Part shown: in pieces, positions 1 through 6,903 of the stretch
Numbering within the stretch: the first letter of the stretch is position 1
Layout of the letters: each line of letters opens with the position of its first letter
DNA from: Eutrophocola sp964629325
GTDB lineage: Bacteria; Pseudomonadota; Gammaproteobacteria; Pseudomonadales; Pseudohongiellaceae
Length of the DNA: 6,916 nt
NCBI GenBank assembly: GCA_964629325.1
Contig: CAZVSC010000087.1
Location: 1-6,916, forward strand
Direction: 5' to 3'
Made by a program: the position numbers and the translations under genes
The notes under the pieces: generated by a model
Databases searched by the model: none
Told to the model about the DNA's origin: nothing
What the model saw: the letters and a program-made list of their open reading frames with translations, nothing else

Positions 1-30
1 TTTATCCCTTTATCGGTTTATCCCGTTATC
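1..30 (-). repeat. Degenerate 8-bp tandem repeat (GATAA-type) at the prmC 3' end
   Basis: On the minus strand, bases 30 to 1 read as four consecutive units: GATAACGG, GATAAACC, GATAAAGG and a final GATAAA cut by the window edge. The consensus is GATAA followed by A or C and two G/C bases. The prmC stop codon TAA lies inside the second unit. The array continues to, and may continue beyond, the left edge. It is too short to assign a function; replication slippage is the simplest origin. Confidence 0.6.
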
Positions 31-857
31 GTCCCTGTGGTCACCCGCTCCAACCCCGCCAGATCCCTGTGCGTGGCGACTTCGGTAAATCCGGCCGCGG
101 CGAAAATCTCCCTCACAGCCGCCCCCTGGTCATAACCATGCTCGAGCATCAGATAACCTCCCGGCACCAGGTGGGCCGGACTGTCCTCTACGATCCGGCG
201 GATATCTGCCAGGCCGGCGTCGGCTGAGACTAGCGCATGTACAGGCTCAAAGCGAACATCGCCCTCGGCCAGGTGTGGATCGCCTTCAGCGATATATGGC
301 GGATTGCTGACGATGGCATCGAGTGTCATGCCTGCCAGCGGTGCCAGCCATTCCCCGGAGCTGAATATTACGTTGGTGATGTCGAGACGGCTGGCATTGT
401 CGCGGGCGAGCTCAAGCGCCTCCCCGGAAATGTCCGTCGCGATGACCTGCCACTGTGGCTGTTCCGACGCCAGGGCAAGTGCGATGGCACCGGAACCGGT
501 GCCAAGATCCGCCACCCGGGCGGCTGCGTTGCCGGCGAGGGCATCCAGCGCCGTCTGCACCAGCAATTCGGTTTCAGGGCGCGGGATGAGGACATGATGA
601 TCGATCTTCAGGTCGAGCCCCCAGAACTCCCTGCGATGCACCAGATAGGCCACCGGCTCGCCGGCCTTGCGCCTGCGCAGCAGGTCCAGGTACATGTGCT
701 GTTGCGGCAGGTTCGGCACGTGATCAGGCCAGGTATACAGCCAGGTACGGGTATTGTTCAGAGACAAGGCGAGGAGTATCTCGGCATCCAGGCGCGCCGA
801 ATCGCTGCAGGCCAGTGCTGCCTCACCGTCTGCAATCAGCTGTTTGATGGTGGCCAT
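18..857 (-). CDS. prmC: Peptide chain release factor N5-glutamine methyltransferase PrmC (HemK)
   Basis: This is an S-adenosylmethionine-dependent cytosolic enzyme that methylates the glutamine of the GGQ motif in release factors RF1 and RF2, which raises termination efficiency. The product from this ATG is 279 residues, close to the 277 of E. coli PrmC. An N-terminal helical substrate-binding domain is followed by the linker LIPRPET (about 90-96), the SAM-binding glycine loop DLGTGSG (117-123) and the signature NPPY (185-188) that positions the target glutamine. The LEHG segment (238-241) is also typical. The ATG at 857-855 was preferred because MATIKQLI aligns with the usual PrmC N-terminus. 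An in-frame TTG at 878-876 would overlap the prfA stop and add seven residues. Neither start has a strong Shine-Dalgarno sequence, so translation is probably coupled to prfA just upstream, which encodes its substrate RF1. The stop is TAA at 20-18. Confidence 0.95.
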   Translation of the reverse strand: MATIKQLIADGEAALACSDSARLDAEILLALSLNNTRTWLYTWPDHVPNLPQQHMYLDLLRRRKAGEPVAYLVHRREFWGLDLKIDHHVLIPRPETELLVQTALDALAGNAAARVADLGTGSGAIALALASEQPQWQVIATDISGEALELARDNASRLDITNVIFSSGEWLAPLAGMTLDAIVSNPPYIAEGDPHLAEGDVRFEPVHALVSADAGLADIRRIVEDSPAHLVPGGYLMLEHGYDQGAAVREIFAAAGFTEVATHRDLAGLERVTTGTITG

Positions 858-874
858 GGGGTTATACCGGCCGC

Positions 875-1957
875 TCAACTCGCCATATCGGCCAACTGGT
901 CGGCCTGGTGCTCGGTGATCAGCGCCTGGATGATCTCGCCGATGTTGCCGGCCATGACGTCGGCCAGCTTGTTCAGCTTCAGGTTGATGCGATGGTCGGT
1001 GATGCGTCCATCGGGATAGTTGTAGGTGCGGATCTTCTCGGAACGGTCGCCGCTGCCGACAAGGTCACGGCGGGTGTCGGACTGCTCCTTGTTGCGCTCG
1101 GCTTCCGCCGCCGCCTGCAGCTTGGCCTGCAGCAGCGACATGGCGCGCGCCCTGTTCTTGTGTTGTGAACGCTCATCCTGGCATTCCACCACGATGCCGG
1201 TCGGAATGTGCGTCAGGCGGATGGCGGAATCGGTCTTGTTGACGTGCTGGCCGCCGGCGCCGCTGGCGCGGAAGGTGTCTACGCGCAGGTCGTTCTTGTT
1301 GATTTCGATCTGCTCGAGATCATCGACTTCGGGCATGATGGCCACTGTGCAGGCCGAGGTGTGCACCCTGCCCTGCGTTTCTGTTTCCGGTACGCGCTGT
1401 ACGCGATGGGCGCCGGACTCGAACTTGAGCTGGCCATAGACATTCCTGCCCGCAACCCTGGCAATGATTTCCTTGTAGCCGCCATGCTCGCCCTGCCGTT
1501 CACTCATCACCTCGACATGCCAGCCCTGGGTTTCCGCGTAACGCGAATACATGCGAAAGAGGTCGCCGGAGAAAATCGCGGCTTCATCGCCGCCGGTGCC
1601 AGCACGGATTTCCAGGAATACGTTGCATTCATCCTTGGGATCCTTCGGCAGCAGCAGCTTCTGCAGCTCCGTATCGAGCGCCTCCAGCTGGGACTGGGCG
1701 GCATAGACCTCGTCTTCCGCCATCTGCCTGACATCAGGATCACTGTCCTTCTGCAGGACCCTGGCTTCCTCAAGCTCCGTCTGCTTCTGCGTGAATCGAC
1801 TGAAACACTGCACCACCGGCTCCAGTTCCGCGTATTCCTTGGAATAGCTGCGGAACTTATCCTGGTCAGCGATGACGCCGGCATCACTGAGCAGCGCTTC
1901 GAGCTCCTCGTAGCGGTCCTTCAGGTGTTCCAGCTTGCTGATAACGGATGGGTTCAT
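875..1957 (-). CDS. prfA: Peptide chain release factor 1 (RF1)
   Basis: RF1 recognises UAA and UAG stop codons in the ribosomal A site and triggers hydrolysis of peptidyl-tRNA. The 360-residue product has the normal class I bacterial length. The N-terminal coiled-coil domain covers about residues 1-100. The codon-recognition tripeptide of the RF1 (PxT) type reads P-E-T at 190-192, in RVPETETQGR, rather than the SPF of RF2. The catalytic GGQ is at 235-237, within SGAGGQHVNKTDSA, and its glutamine is the PrmC target. The segment ECQDERSQHKN (258-268) and the GSGDRSEKIRTYN region (301-313) are family hallmarks. The ATG at 1957-1955 is preceded by only a weak GGA-containing ribosome site about 14 nt away. 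The gene lies 41 nt after hemA and ends just before or overlapping prmC, the conserved hemA-prfA-prmC order. No in-frame break or missing key residue was seen. Confidence 0.97.
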   Translation of the reverse strand: MNPSVISKLEHLKDRYEELEALLSDAGVIADQDKFRSYSKEYAELEPVVQCFSRFTQKQTELEEARVLQKDSDPDVRQMAEDEVYAAQSQLEALDTELQKLLLPKDPKDECNVFLEIRAGTGGDEAAIFSGDLFRMYSRYAETQGWHVEVMSERQGEHGGYKEIIARVAGRNVYGQLKFESGAHRVQRVPETETQGRVHTSACTVAIMPEVDDLEQIEINKNDLRVDTFRASGAGGQHVNKTDSAIRLTHIPTGIVVECQDERSQHKNRARAMSLLQAKLQAAAEAERNKEQSDTRRDLVGSGDRSEKIRTYNYPDGRITDHRINLKLNKLADVMAGNIGEIIQALITEHQADQLADMAS

Positions 1958-1998
1958 GGTGTGTACTGCTTTCCTGCGTTGGCGGGGTACCTGCCTGG

Positions 1999-3333
1999 TT
2001 AAGGCTGGTTGTGTGTTTCGTCTTCGGGATCGTAGGTGCTGACCTCTTCATTGCTCGCTTCCAGTTCGAACAGTTCTTCGGCGAGCTGGATCAGTTCGCT
2101 GCGGCCGTCGGCACTGGCTTTTTTCATCTGCACGCTGGGTGCGTGTATCAGCTTGTTGGTCAACAGGCGCGCCAGACTGGCCAACACATTCTCCGGTGCC
2201 TCGCCTTTCTCGAGCAGCTTTAGGGCTTTTTCCAGTTCCGTGTCGCGGATGTGCTCCGCTTTCTGGCGGAAATTCTTCAGCGTGGAAACGATGCCGAGCG
2301 TGCGCAGCTTTTCTTCATAGCTGGCCACGCCCTGGGCAATGATCTTCTCCGCCTCCTGGGCCGCATGCTGGCGGCTTTGCAGGTTGGCGTCGATGACCTG
2401 GGCCAGATCATCGACACTGTACAGGTAGATGTCGTCCAGTTCGGCCACTTCCGGTTCGATGTCCCGCGGCACTGCCAGGTCCACCATGAAGATGGGCTTG
2501 TGCTTGCGCGCCTTGAGTGCGCTTTCAACGGCCCCCTTGCCAAGGATCGGCACCTGGCTGGCGGTGGAGCTGACCACGATGTCCGCCTTCTCCAGCTGCT
2601 CGGGCAAATCGGCAAACAGCACTTCGCTGACGCCGTACTTCTCTTTCAGTTCGAGCGCGCGCTCCAGGGTGCGGTTGGCCACCGCCACGTGCGCTACGCC
2701 GGCACGGCGCAAGTGCTGGATCACCAGCTCGATAGTGCGGCCGGCACCGATCATGAGTGCGTTGGTATCACGCAGGTCACTGAAGATATGCTCGGCCAGG
2801 GTGACGGCGGCGAAAGCCACCGACACGGGATTCTCGCCGATGGCGGTATCAGTGCGTACCTGCTTGGCCACGGCGAAGGTTTCCTCGAACAGGCGGCTGA
2901 GGCTGTTGCCGACCGTGCCGGCTTCCCGGGCAACGGCATAGGCGGATTTGAGCTGGCCGAGAATCTGCGGTTCACCGAGCACCATGGAATCGAGGCCGCT
3001 GGCGACTTTCATGGCATGGGTGACGGCGTCAGTTCCTTCGAAACTGTAGAGGCAATTTATCAGCTGCTCGTCCTGCAACTGGTGGTAGCTGGCGAGCCAT
3101 TGCTGGACTTTCGCCTGCACCTGGTCGCAGCTGTGTGCGGCCGCCGGACCTTCGCCGGGCTCACAGTACAACTCGGTCCGGTTGCAGGTGGAAACGATGA
3201 CGATTTCATCCAGGCCGACATCCGCACAGGCCTGCTGCAGGGCGTCATGCATTTTTTCCGGGGCGAAAGCCACCTTCTCACGTACATCGACGCTGGCAGT
3301 GGTGTGATTTACGCCCAGGAGGAAGGTCGCCAT
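1999..3333 (-). CDS. hemA: Glutamyl-tRNA reductase
   Basis: This enzyme catalyses the NADPH-dependent reduction of glutamyl-tRNA(Glu) to glutamate-1-semialdehyde, the first committed step of C5-pathway tetrapyrrole and heme synthesis. The product is 444 residues. The N-terminus LLGVNHTTASVDVRE matches the family, and the catalytic cysteine is C50 in VSTCNRTE, the same number as in E. coli. ASGLDSMVLGEPQILGQ (111-127) is the conserved glutamyl-tRNA-binding stretch. The Rossmann loop IGAGRT (195-200) carries arginine where E. coli has glutamate (GAGET). DLAVPRDIEPEV (285-296) and the C-terminal dimerisation helices (LTNKLIHAPS, 391-400) follow. The tail is longer and more acidic than in the 418-residue E. 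coli protein. The ATG at 3333-3331 fits the family N-terminus, although the ribosome site is poor. It is the first gene of the leftward operon, with a candidate promoter about 80-110 nt upstream. Confidence 0.97.
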   Translation of the reverse strand: MATFLLGVNHTTASVDVREKVAFAPEKMHDALQQACADVGLDEIVIVSTCNRTELYCEPGEGPAAAHSCDQVQAKVQQWLASYHQLQDEQLINCLYSFEGTDAVTHAMKVASGLDSMVLGEPQILGQLKSAYAVAREAGTVGNSLSRLFEETFAVAKQVRTDTAIGENPVSVAFAAVTLAEHIFSDLRDTNALMIGAGRTIELVIQHLRRAGVAHVAVANRTLERALELKEKYGVSEVLFADLPEQLEKADIVVSSTASQVPILGKGAVESALKARKHKPIFMVDLAVPRDIEPEVAELDDIYLYSVDDLAQVIDANLQSRQHAAQEAEKIIAQGVASYEEKLRTLGIVSTLKNFRQKAEHIRDTELEKALKLLEKGEAPENVLASLARLLTNKLIHAPSVQMKKASADGRSELIQLAEELFELEASNEEVSTYDPEDETHNQP

Positions 3334-3414
3334 AAGAAGGTCTGCAAGTCTCCGACTGCCGCACGTAGTGGCCGGCCGGAGCGGGTTGTTGTGTTTCCCT
3401 GTGGTAAACGGGCT

Positions 3415-3443
3415 ATTTTACTCAATAGTCCCTGTTGTGCCTA
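3415..3443 (-). promoter_or_regulatory. Candidate sigma70-type promoter for hemA-prfA-prmC
   Basis: Reading the minus strand, a -35-like TAGGCA (3443-3438, 4 of 6 to TTGACA) is followed by a 17-nt spacer and a -10-like TAAAAT (3420-3415, 5 of 6 to TATAAT). Transcription would start near 3408, giving a leader of about 75 nt before the hemA ATG. The local A/T-rich patch stands out in GC-rich surroundings. This is inferred from consensus only. Confidence 0.5.
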
Positions 3444-3455
3444 TTTATTGCGCAG

Positions 3456-3534
3456 CCGGGGCCCGGCCGGCGCGGCCCTGTGGAACGAAATCCCGGATTC
3501 ACGGGTCTGATAGGTCAGCGCCAGGGCATTGCCC
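3456..3534. promoter_or_regulatory. Cluster of short inverted repeats between the divergent promoters
   Basis: Five short dyads occur in the space between the two candidate -35 boxes: CCGGG-G-CCCGG (3456-3466), GCCG-GCG-CGGC (3466-3476), CCCG-6 nt-CGGG (3492-3505), CTGA-TAGG-TCAG (3507-3518) and GGGCA-T-TGCCC (3524-3534). Operators for a regulator of hemA or of the rightward operon are possible. In GC-rich DNA, several such short dyads can also occur by chance. No known operator consensus was recognised, and no gene is seen in the 3334-3608 intergenic region. Confidence 0.25.
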
Positions 3535-3550
3535 GCAACGCCCGGCATCA

Positions 3551-3580
3551 TTGGGATATTCCCGACGTTCTGGCTATACT
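3551..3580 (+). promoter_or_regulatory. Candidate sigma70-type promoter for the lbcA-lolB-ispE operon
   Basis: A -35-like TTGGGA (3551-3556, 4 of 6) is followed by an 18-nt spacer and a -10 TATACT (3575-3580, 5 of 6). Initiation would be expected near 3587, about 22 nt before the ATG at 3609. This position supports the 3609 start and argues against longer in-frame extensions that begin upstream of the promoter. Inferred from consensus only. Confidence 0.55.
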
Positions 3581-3608
3581 AGGCCGTATTAAAAAGCCCG
3601 AAAGCATT

Positions 3609-5429
3609 ATGATCAGGTTCGCCTCACTAATACGCATGTCTGCATCCAGCAAGCGCAGCCGGCATGCCTCCTCGCTGCTCGCACTGTTGTTCACCAGCTT
3701 GCTGGCAGCATGTGCCAGCGTTGAAGACCGCACTTCCGGCGAAGAACCCACGGAGAGCATCACTGCAGCCCCGCCGCGCGCGGAGACCACCCCCGAGGCC
3801 CTGCCTCCCCCCGAGGATATCGAGTACGGCAGTTTCTCCGAGGATATCCTGACGCGCGTCATCATCGCCGAAATGGCCGGCCAGCGCGGTTTCAACCAGA
3901 AGGCCCTTGAGGACTACCTGCAACTGGCCCGTGAAACCAACGACATCAACATCATCAAGCGCGCCTCGCGCATCGCTTCCTTCATGCGCGATGTCCAGGC
4001 CGCCATCGAGATGGGCAACATGTGGCTGTCCAGGGAACCCGATTCCCAGGAAGCACTGCGCACCCTGGCATTCCAGATGGTTACCCTGGGCCGCTATCAG
4101 GAAGCACTCGACCACATGGAAAGGTTGCTCAGCCTTGGCGCCAGCATCGATTTCCGCCTGATCACCAACCGCACCGCGTTGGACGACAATGCCGCCCTCT
4201 TCCTTGACGCCCTGATCGCGGATTTCGACGACTTGCGCACCAGGTATCCGCAGGACCAGTCCATTCGCCTTGCCCTGGCGCACCTTTACCGGCAGAACGA
4301 CCAGGTGGCTGAATCCTATGCACTGGTTAGCGAACTCGCCGTCGAGCTGGATGACGCCCCGGAAGTCGTCATCCTCGAGGTGGAACTGCTCGAGCAGATG
4401 GGCGAGACCGAACAGGCCCGGCGCCGGCTGCAGCAGGCCCTGCGCAGCAACGAGAACAACAAGCAGCTGCGCTTCCAGTATGCACGCAAGCTGGTCGATG
4501 AAGAGCGTTACCGCGAAGCCCGCGACCAGTTCAAGATTATCGTGGAGCAGAATCCCGACGACTTCGACATGCTGTACTCGCTGGCCCTGATTAGCATGGA
4601 AATCAACGTGCTCAAGGATGCCAGGTCCTACTTCGAGCGCATGGTGGAAAACGCCCAGCGCCTTGATGACGCCCATTACTACCTGGGTTACATCAGCATG
4701 CAGGAGAACCGGAATGCCGAGGCCATCCAGCACTTCTTCAACGTCAACGGCGGCAGCAACTTCCTGCAGTCACAACGCAGCCTGACCGAACTGATGGTGC
4801 GGGCCGGACGCTACGATGAAATGAAGTCACGGCTGCAGAACATCCGGTTCCGCAATCCCGACTACAACATTGCCCTGTTGTCGATGGAAGCCAACGTGCT
4901 GATGGACGAAGGTTACCTGGATGCGGCCGGAATCGTGCTGAACAATGCCGTCGGCGCCTTCCCCAACAATATCCAGCTGCTATTCCTGCGTTCGGTGTAC
5001 AGCCAGGAAATCAACGACCTCGACCTGATGGAAATCGATCTGCGCAAGATCATCCAGATCAACCCCAACAACCCGGTGGCCTATAACAGCCTCGGCTACA
5101 CGCTGGCCGACCGCACCGACCGTTATCAGGAGGCCTATGAGCTCATCCTCAGGGCGTTCGAAATGGCCCCCAACGACCCGGCGATCATCGACAGCCTGGG
5201 CTGGGTGCAGTACAGGCTCGGCATGTACGAGGAAGCCCGCGACAATCTCGACAAGGCCTACGAACTCTTTCCGGACCATGAAGTGGCCGCCCATCTCGGC
5301 GAGGTACTCTGGGTAATGGGTGAAAAGTCCCAGGCCCGCAGCGTCTGGCGCAAGGCCCTGGAGAGCCAGCCCGACAGTGAACATATCCGCAGCACCATGG
5401 AGCGGCTCACCTCTGCTCCCGCCATCTGA
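3609..5429 (+). CDS. lbcA: TPR-repeat outer-membrane lipoprotein, LbcA-like (CtpA protease partner)
   Basis: The product is 606 residues. A basic N-terminus (KRSRH) and a hydrophobic core end in the lipobox LAAC, with the lipidated cysteine at 35. The following residue is Ala, not Asp, which favours outer-membrane delivery. A short Pro/Glu-rich linker (about 40-72) leads into an almost entirely helical chain of tetratricopeptide repeats to the end. The clearest repeats are YREARDQFKIIVEQNPDD (301-318), NPVAYNSLGYTLAD (488-501) and the repeats at about 522-590. In P. aeruginosa the gene in this position (PA4667, LbcA) encodes a lipoprotein that binds the periplasmic protease CtpA and helps it degrade peptidoglycan hydrolases. 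Assigning that role here rests on synteny, length and architecture. The ATG at 3609 has a weak GAAAG ribosome site 4 nt upstream and sits just after a good promoter. An ATG at 3636 would also leave an intact signal peptide. The 3' end overlaps lolB. Confidence 0.85.
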   Translation: MIRFASLIRMSASSKRSRHASSLLALLFTSLLAACASVEDRTSGEEPTESITAAPPRAETTPEALPPPEDIEYGSFSEDILTRVIIAEMAGQRGFNQKALEDYLQLARETNDINIIKRASRIASFMRDVQAAIEMGNMWLSREPDSQEALRTLAFQMVTLGRYQEALDHMERLLSLGASIDFRLITNRTALDDNAALFLDALIADFDDLRTRYPQDQSIRLALAHLYRQNDQVAESYALVSELAVELDDAPEVVILEVELLEQMGETEQARRRLQQALRSNENNKQLRFQYARKLVDEERYREARDQFKIIVEQNPDDFDMLYSLALISMEINVLKDARSYFERMVENAQRLDDAHYYLGYISMQENRNAEAIQHFFNVNGGSNFLQSQRSLTELMVRAGRYDEMKSRLQNIRFRNPDYNIALLSMEANVLMDEGYLDAAGIVLNNAVGAFPNNIQLLFLRSVYSQEINDLDLMEIDLRKIIQINPNNPVAYNSLGYTLADRTDRYQEAYELILRAFEMAPNDPAIIDSLGWVQYRLGMYEEARDNLDKAYELFPDHEVAAHLGEVLWVMGEKSQARSVWRKALESQPDSEHIRSTMERLTSAPAI

Positions 5430-6048
5430 TTTCCGCCCGGCCAGAACCTTCCTGCCATTCATACTGGCACTCTGCCTGACCGCCTGTGCCACGTCGCCTG
5501 GTTCCGGCCTCGTGGTCGATGCCGCCTACCAGAGACAGTTGCTGCAAATGGACAACTGGTCACTGCGCGGCCGGCTCAATATAAGAAGCAATAACAACTC
5601 AGACACCATCAACATCAACTGGCTGCAGGATAGCGGCGCCTTCGAGATCAATCTGAGCGGCACCCTCGGCCTTGGCGCCGTGCGCCTGAGCGGGGCTGCC
5701 GGCGGTGTTCTCGTCGAGAAGGCCGGGGAAGAACCGTTCACGGCACCGAGCCTGGAAGCCATCGGTACCGACATCCTCGGCTACGCCTTTCCGGCCGGTG
5801 AACTGCTCTACTGGATTCGCGGGCTGCCCGCCCCGGGTCGAAATGCCGAAGTGAATTACAACGAGGCCGGCCTGGTGGCGACAATTTCCCAGCCCGACAC
5901 TGCCGGCAGGCGCTGGGAGCTGCAGTATGACCGATTCGAGGACATCGCCGGCCATATCCTGCCCGGGCGCATTCGCCTGGAACAGGCGCCATACCGCCTG
6001 ACCTTCCTGGTCAGCGACTGGGAACTGGACGCCGGGGATGCCGGATGA
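5377..6048 (+). CDS. lolB: Outer-membrane lipoprotein receptor LolB
   Basis: LolB accepts lipoproteins from the periplasmic carrier LolA and inserts them into the inner leaflet of the outer membrane. It is itself a lipoprotein. The signal sequence RPARTFLPFILALCLTAC ends in the lipobox LTAC. The mature part has the expected features: DNWSLRGRLNIRS at the N-terminal strands, SGTLGLG, whose Leu lines up with the protruding Leu68 of mature E. coli LolB (TNPLG), and LLYWIRGLPAPG, matching E. coli LRQWILGLPG. The start is uncertain because there is no in-frame ATG. GTG at 5377 gives 223 residues with a long 36-residue signal. CTG at 5413 gives 211 residues and a 24-residue signal whose LPPSDFR resembles the E. 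coli start MPLPDFR, with GGAG 10 nt upstream. GTG at 5320 is also open. All options overlap the lbcA end, and the stop overlaps the ispE start in ATGA, implying translational coupling. Function is secure; the exact 5' end is not. Confidence 0.9.
   Translation: MNISAAPWSGSPLLPPSDFRPARTFLPFILALCLTACATSPGSGLVVDAAYQRQLLQMDNWSLRGRLNIRSNNNSDTININWLQDSGAFEINLSGTLGLGAVRLSGAAGGVLVEKAGEEPFTAPSLEAIGTDILGYAFPAGELLYWIRGLPAPGRNAEVNYNEAGLVATISQPDTAGRRWELQYDRFEDIAGHILPGRIRLEQAPYRLTFLVSDWELDAGDAG
6034..6038 (+). promoter_or_regulatory. Ribosome binding site for ispE
   Basis: GGGGA lies six nt before the ispE ATG, inside the last codons of lolB. It is one of the better Shine-Dalgarno matches in the window and supports the ATG at 6045, which overlaps the lolB stop. 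Confidence 0.5.
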
Positions 6049-6896
6049 ACACCCTCACCCTGCCGGCCCCGGCCAAACTGAACCTGTTTCTGCACATTAC
6101 CGGCCGGCGTCCGGACGGTTACCACGATTTGCAGACCGTGTTCCAGTTGCTCGATTACGGGGATGAGCTGACCTTCACCCTGGCGGACGACGACCTCGCC
6201 TTCAGCTGCAGCCGGCCCGACCTGGAGAGCCCGGACAACCTGGTCATGCGCGCCGCCCGGCTGCTGTGGCAGGAAACCGGCAGCGGCAGGGGCACCCGCA
6301 TCCACCTCGACAAGCGCCTGCCGGCAGGAGGTGGTGTGGGCGGCGGCAGTTCCGATGCCGCCACCACCCTGGTGGCTCTGAACAGGCTGTGGGAATGCGG
6401 CCTGGATACCCGGGCGCTGGCCTCGCTCGGGCTCTCCCTGGGCGCCGATGTCCCGGTCTTCGTCCATGGTCATTCAGCCTGGGCCGAAGGCCTTGGTGAA
6501 AACCTGCAACCCATTGATTTACCTGACCGTTGGTATCTCGTCCTGACTCCCGATTGCCATGTCTCCACGGGGGTGATTTTTACCCATCCGCAATTGACAA
6601 GGGACACTCGCCCCCTCAAAATAGCCGGCTTTCCGTTTTCGGGCAGTAAAAATGACTGCGAATCGCTGGTCAGCGGCCTGTATCCTCCGATAAAAAAGGC
6701 GCTCGACTGGCTAGCCGGTTATGGTGAATCACGCCTGACCGGGACCGGTGCCAGTGTTTTCGCCGCCTTTGCAACGGAAGCCGAAGCACGGCAGGTGATG
6801 GCCCGCGTTCCCGAACAGGCGCCCGGGAAGTCATCGGCTTTTGTCGCCAGGGGAGTGAATGTATCCCCGTTACAAAAGGCGCTGGGCGAAGCATAG
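6045..6896 (+). CDS. ispE: 4-diphosphocytidyl-2-C-methyl-D-erythritol kinase
   Basis: IspE is a GHMP-family kinase that phosphorylates the 2-hydroxyl of CDP-methylerythritol with ATP, a middle step of the MEP isoprenoid pathway in the cytosol. The product is 283 residues, a normal length. The N-terminal PAPAKLNLFLHITGRRPDGYH holds the catalytic-site lysine K11. The glycine-rich ATP loop LPAGGGVGGGSSDAA is at 92-106. GADVPVF (133-139) contains the catalytic aspartate D135, and NDCE (203-206) and the third GHMP motif LTGTGASVF (231-239) follow. The ATG overlaps the lolB TGA as ATGA. A tRNA-Gln begins seven nt after the TAG stop. Codons between about 6570 and 6710 are visibly more A/T-rich than the rest and contain a promoter-like pair, so this stretch may also have a regulatory role. 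Confidence 0.97.
   Translation: MNTLTLPAPAKLNLFLHITGRRPDGYHDLQTVFQLLDYGDELTFTLADDDLAFSCSRPDLESPDNLVMRAARLLWQETGSGRGTRIHLDKRLPAGGGVGGGSSDAATTLVALNRLWECGLDTRALASLGLSLGADVPVFVHGHSAWAEGLGENLQPIDLPDRWYLVLTPDCHVSTGVIFTHPQLTRDTRPLKIAGFPFSGSKNDCESLVSGLYPPIKKALDWLAGYGESRLTGTGASVFAAFATEAEARQVMARVPEQAPGKSSAFVARGVNVSPLQKALGEA
6594..6622 (+). promoter_or_regulatory. Candidate internal promoter within ispE for the tRNA-Gln and downstream genes
   Basis: A perfect -35 TTGACA (6594-6599) is followed by a 17-nt spacer and CAAAAT (6617-6622, 4 of 6 to TATAAT). It lies about 275 nt upstream of the tRNA-Gln start, in an A/T-richer patch of ispE. No good promoter is visible in the 7-nt gap between ispE and the tRNA, nor just before it. 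Inferred from consensus only. Confidence 0.4.
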
Positions 6897-6903
6897 ATTT
6901 ACT

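Noticed and set aside
3454..3480. GC-rich hairpin as a rho-independent terminator
   Set aside because: No T-run follows on either strand and it sits between divergent promoters, where no transcript needs to end.
2251..3510. Long open frame (419 codons) on the plus strand opposite hemA
   Set aside because: It lies entirely antisense to a clearly recognised hemA, shows no family motif, and crosses the hemA promoter region. It is a mirror frame caused by GC-rich codon usage. The same applies to plus-strand frames at 237-1019 and 1208-2002.
3435..3608. N-terminal extension of the TPR lipoprotein back to a TTG at 3435
   Set aside because: It would begin upstream of the best promoter and place about 90 residues before the lipobox, destroying a normal signal peptide. 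The ATG at 3609 or 3636 fits better.
3627..4733. Long open frame (368 codons) on the minus strand opposite lbcA
   Set aside because: Antisense to a strong TPR coding sequence with a signal peptide; no recognisable domain or ribosome site. Smaller minus-strand frames over lolB and ispE were rejected for the same reason.
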